Assembly (NCBI GenBank): GCA_017465905.1
Contig: JAFTVE010000027.1
Coordinates: 62,001 to 126,000 of the forward strand
DNA: 64,000 nt
From: Bacteroidaceae bacterium
GTDB taxonomy: Bacteria; Bacteroidota; Bacteroidia; Bacteroidales; Bacteroidaceae
Direction: 5' to 3'
Shown: piece after piece, positions 62,151 through 64,000 of the stretch
Layout of the letters: the number at the start of each line of letters is the position of its first letter
How positions within the stretch are numbered: the stretch's first letter is position 1
Made by a program: the position numbers and the translations under genes
The notes under the pieces: model-generated
Seen by the model: the letters and a program-made list of their open reading frames with translations, nothing else
The model's database searches: none
Told to the model about the DNA's origin: nothing

Positions 62151-62184
62151 ACATAAAAAGACCCCACCGAAAAATCCGATGGGG
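62151..62184 (-). terminator. Terminator after the S24 protease gene
   Basis: On the minus strand CCCCATCGG (62184-62176) pairs with TCGGTGGGG (62170-62162), with two G-T pairs, loop ATTTT, followed by TCTTTTTATG. Confidence 0.7.
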
Positions 62185-62304
62185 TGGGCTATGATTGGGC
62201 AAAAGATTGGGCGAAGAGGGTGTGTTTTGCCCACGTTTGGGCGGCCATGGGAGTGTTTTTGGGCGCGGATTGGGCGAGTCGTGGGCAGCGACTCGGCAGG
62301 GGGG

Positions 62305-63183
62305 CTACTCGTAGAGCAGCTTCCTCAGACGCTTGGCTATGCCCGTGCGGCGCACGAGGGCCTCGGTCTGCGGCTCACATAGCTCCCATTCGTAGAGGGG
62401 GCGGCTGTAGATGTCGTCGGCACGGCGGATGTGGTCGCGTGTGCAGGGCGGGAACCCGTCGGGCTTCAGCGCATTGACCCAGCGGGCAAACGAGGTGTGC
62501 GAGATGGGAGCGTCACAACGCCCTACCAAGAGGCGGTACACGGCAATCCAGTCCGTAGCCACCAGCATCTCGCCACCGAATGCCTCGCGCAGCATGCCGC
62601 GCATCTCCTCATCGGCGTATGTCTTAATCTCGCCCCTCTTGGCCAACTCCGCATTGACGATACTCTGCATCTCGCTAAACGAGGCGCGCGGCGCAGGCTT
62701 GCGGTGCGAGATCACCTTGCCCACGATGTGGGCGTTCATGTCCTCGGTGATGCGTATGGGATGGTAGTCCTTGTTGCGCGGCACCAGCCACACCGTGCCG
62801 TCGCGGTCCTTGTAGTAGGCCTTCACCGTGCACTCGCCGTCGATGCAGGCCACCACCACGTCGCCATCGTGCACAGGGGCATCGAGCAACACATGTATCT
62901 GGTCGTCCTCCTCGATGCCGGCATCCCGCATCGAGTCGCCCGTGACGCGTGCTATCACCGTAGCATCGTTGCCCACGAGCGAGCGCGGCACCAGGATGTA
63001 GCCGTCGGGCGTGGCTTCATACACATCGCGCGGACTGCCGCACGGGATGCCCGCATCGAAATAGGGTACGGGCGTGTCGCACAAGCGGGGATTCAAGCCC
63101 TGCGCCTCGAGCAGGGCAAACGTCTCTTTCAATTCTTCGGGCAGTTCCATCGGGGGAACTTGGGGCAAACGTTGGAATGTCAT
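62305..63183 (-). CDS. S24 (LexA/UmuD-type) autoprotease with C-terminal extension
   Basis: 292 residues. The S24 domain spans about 40-155: a UmuD-like cleavage site FDAGIPCG (Ala44-Gly45), catalytic Ser84 in TGDSMRDAGI and Lys121 in GECTVKAYYK, 37 residues apart as in UmuD. The N-terminal 39 residues are too short for the LexA helix-turn-helix. The C-terminal 130 residues (SFSEMQSIVNAELAKRGEIKTYADEE, seen as SEMQSIVNAELAKRG) are helical and of a family I do not recognise; they could carry the DNA-binding or partner-binding function. It lies next to the VirE-like operon and may control it. Confidence 0.82.
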   Translation of the reverse strand: MTFQRLPQVPPMELPEELKETFALLEAQGLNPRLCDTPVPYFDAGIPCGSPRDVYEATPDGYILVPRSLVGNDATVIARVTGDSMRDAGIEEDDQIHVLLDAPVHDGDVVVACIDGECTVKAYYKDRDGTVWLVPRNKDYHPIRITEDMNAHIVGKVISHRKPAPRASFSEMQSIVNAELAKRGEIKTYADEEMRGMLREAFGGEMLVATDWIAVYRLLVGRCDAPISHTSFARWVNALKPDGFPPCTRDHIRRADDIYSRPLYEWELCEPQTEALVRRTGIAKRLRKLLYE

Positions 63184-63217
63184 AGTCTGATTCTTTTTTT
63201 TTTATGTAATTCGACGG

Positions 63218-63225
63218 CAAATATA
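63218..63225 (-). promoter_or_regulatory. Probable -7 box of the S24 gene
   Basis: TATATTTG on the minus strand, 34 bases before the start codon. No correctly spaced -33 TTTG was seen. Confidence 0.5.
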
Positions 63226-63424
63226 GCGCTTCGATGTTTCATTTCGCGGTACAAGTGGCAAAAAGTTTTCCACCGTCTGCGCCCCCAATTGTGGATAACT
63301 TTTCGTGCCTCCCGCGCAAGCGATTGACGCTCATATACGCTACAAAAATTCAAATTCCGCGATATGTTGTGAAACACATTTTCGCCCATTCCGCTTAATT
63401 TGTTTGGCGTCTTGATAAGAAAAA

Positions 63425-63460
63425 AAGAAAAAGGGGATATGCCAAACGAGACACATCCCC
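63425..63460 (-). terminator. Terminator after the outer-membrane barrel gene
   Basis: GGGGATGTG (on the minus strand 63460-63452) pairs with CATATCCCC (63441-63433) with one mismatch, followed by CTTTTTCTTTTTTT. Confidence 0.75.
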
Positions 63461-63484
63461 ATAAGTGCTTATTAGAAACAACTA

Positions 63485-64000
63485 TTAGAAATAGTAGCGA
63501 AAATGAACGCTGGAATTGTTGAAGTCAAACTTGGCCTGACTAGATTTATATTTGGTCTCGCTGCCAAAAGTGTCTTCGATTGCAAAAGAAGCGGTGCCAT
63601 AGTGGAAACCTCCGACGAGTATACCCAAAGCTGCTTTTTCGGAAACTCGGTATTCCAAGGCGAAAAGATTCACGTATACAGCCCATCCGGTTGCTGGAGT
63701 TGTATAAGCCTCATGCAAGGTCAACTCCTCCTTTATCGAACCGAATTCAAATGATGCACCTATCTCAGGTGTATAGTAGAGCCTATCGGCCAATGGGAAA
63801 TAGTATGAGACATTAGGGTTGACAACAAATGATACGGTTTTATTCCTAAGCCACTTTATGTTCGTTTCCTCAAGAGGAATACCCTGATATGACACTCCCA
63901 AAGCCATAGCTAATCTAAAATTATTTGCTACAAAATGCCCATACTCTGCCCCTAAAGCCAATTTAGTATTCAGCGGAGTTTTTGATGACTCAGAATAAGG
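63485..64000 (-). CDS. Outer-membrane beta-barrel protein, 5'-truncated by the window edge
   Basis: The frame is open to the last base (63962-64000 encode PYSESSKTPLNTK), so the start lies beyond the window; 171 residues are visible. Alternating hydrophobic strands with turns (LALGAEYGHFV, RLAMALGVSYQGI, NVSYYFPLADRLYYTPEIG, ALGILVGGFHYG) and the aromatic C-terminus HFRYYF mark a small eight- to ten-stranded outer-membrane barrel. Bacteroidota encode many such proteins of unknown function. Confidence 0.75.
   Translation of the reverse strand, partial: PYSESSKTPLNTKLALGAEYGHFVANNFRLAMALGVSYQGIPLEETNIKWLRNKTVSFVVNPNVSYYFPLADRLYYTPEIGASFEFGSIKEELTLHEAYTTPATGWAVYVNLFALEYRVSEKAALGILVGGFHYGTASFAIEDTFGSETKYKSSQAKFDFNNSSVHFRYYF

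Noticed and set aside
63290-63298. A perfect DnaA box (TGTGGATAA) as part of a replication origin
   Set aside because: It is single; I saw no cluster of similar boxes near it or upstream of dnaA. A lone 9-mer match is expected by chance at genome scale.

Overview
The window reads as a chromosomal segment of a Bacteroidales bacterium, most likely from the Prevotellaceae or a close relative. The signs are SusC/SusD pairs, lipoproteins with Bacteroidota-type lipoboxes, the type IX secretion protein PorQ, a class II (B12-dependent) ribonucleotide reductase, MeaB, a GNAT/acyltransferase pair resembling glycine-lipid synthesis genes, and many promoters of the Bacteroides form TTTG-N19/21-TAnnTTTG. 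No rRNA, tRNA, CRISPR array or insertion sequence was recognised.

Layout. 1-15.9 kb: a seven-gene plus-strand operon (fasciclin protein, SusC, SusD, two fasciclin lipoproteins, SusC, SusD) ending at a perfect terminator. It carries no glycosidase, so its ligand is unknown. 16-23.5 kb: cell-wall amidase, MCE-domain protein, dnaA, nrdJ, folB. 23.5-30.3 kb (minus): DUF554 membrane protein and the branched-chain amino acid genes ilvB-ilvN-ilvC, with ilvD as a separate unit. ilvB is preceded by a complete leader-peptide attenuator, and ilvB and ilvD share a promoter module. 30.5-33 kb (minus): TatD nuclease, polyprenyl synthase, TonB. 33.3-37 kb (plus): porQ, cmk, ispH, pfkA. 37-44.3 kb: meaB (minus), an RluA-type pseudouridine synthase, an FtsX/MacB-type permease and a sulfatase. 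44.4-47.4 kb (minus): sigma-54 activator, lptE, a repeat protein and secG. 47.5-50.6 kb: a GH43-like lipoprotein and a DUF349 protein. 50.7-54 kb (minus): amino acid permease, acyltransferase and GNAT protein. 54.3-58.8 kb: a visibly G+C-richer GH28 and GH2 pair, probably for pectin side chains. 58.7-63.2 kb (minus): an accessory block with a DUF4248-like protein, a VirE-N/P-loop replication-type protein, two small proteins and an S24 autoprotease. The window ends inside an outer-membrane barrel gene.

Two kinds of non-coding structure run through the window. (1) A family of promoters, upstream of porQ, meaB, the RluA gene, the sulfatase and (decayed) the GH2 gene, is built around a short palindrome whose arm sequence differs in every copy while pairing is kept. 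The palindrome overlaps the -33 box and is followed by CTCGCTCG (or TTCGCTCG), and a -7 box follows in all but the decayed copy. (2) Period-7 AT-rich tandem repeats fill many spacers. They have entered coding sequence inside ilvD and the VirE-like gene, and they form the 3' ends of ispH, the VirE-like gene and possibly a DUF3127-like gene. Three of these tracts directly follow a CCGGATGG-centred palindrome.

All assignments come from reading the sequence by eye. Family names are from recognised motifs, not database searches.
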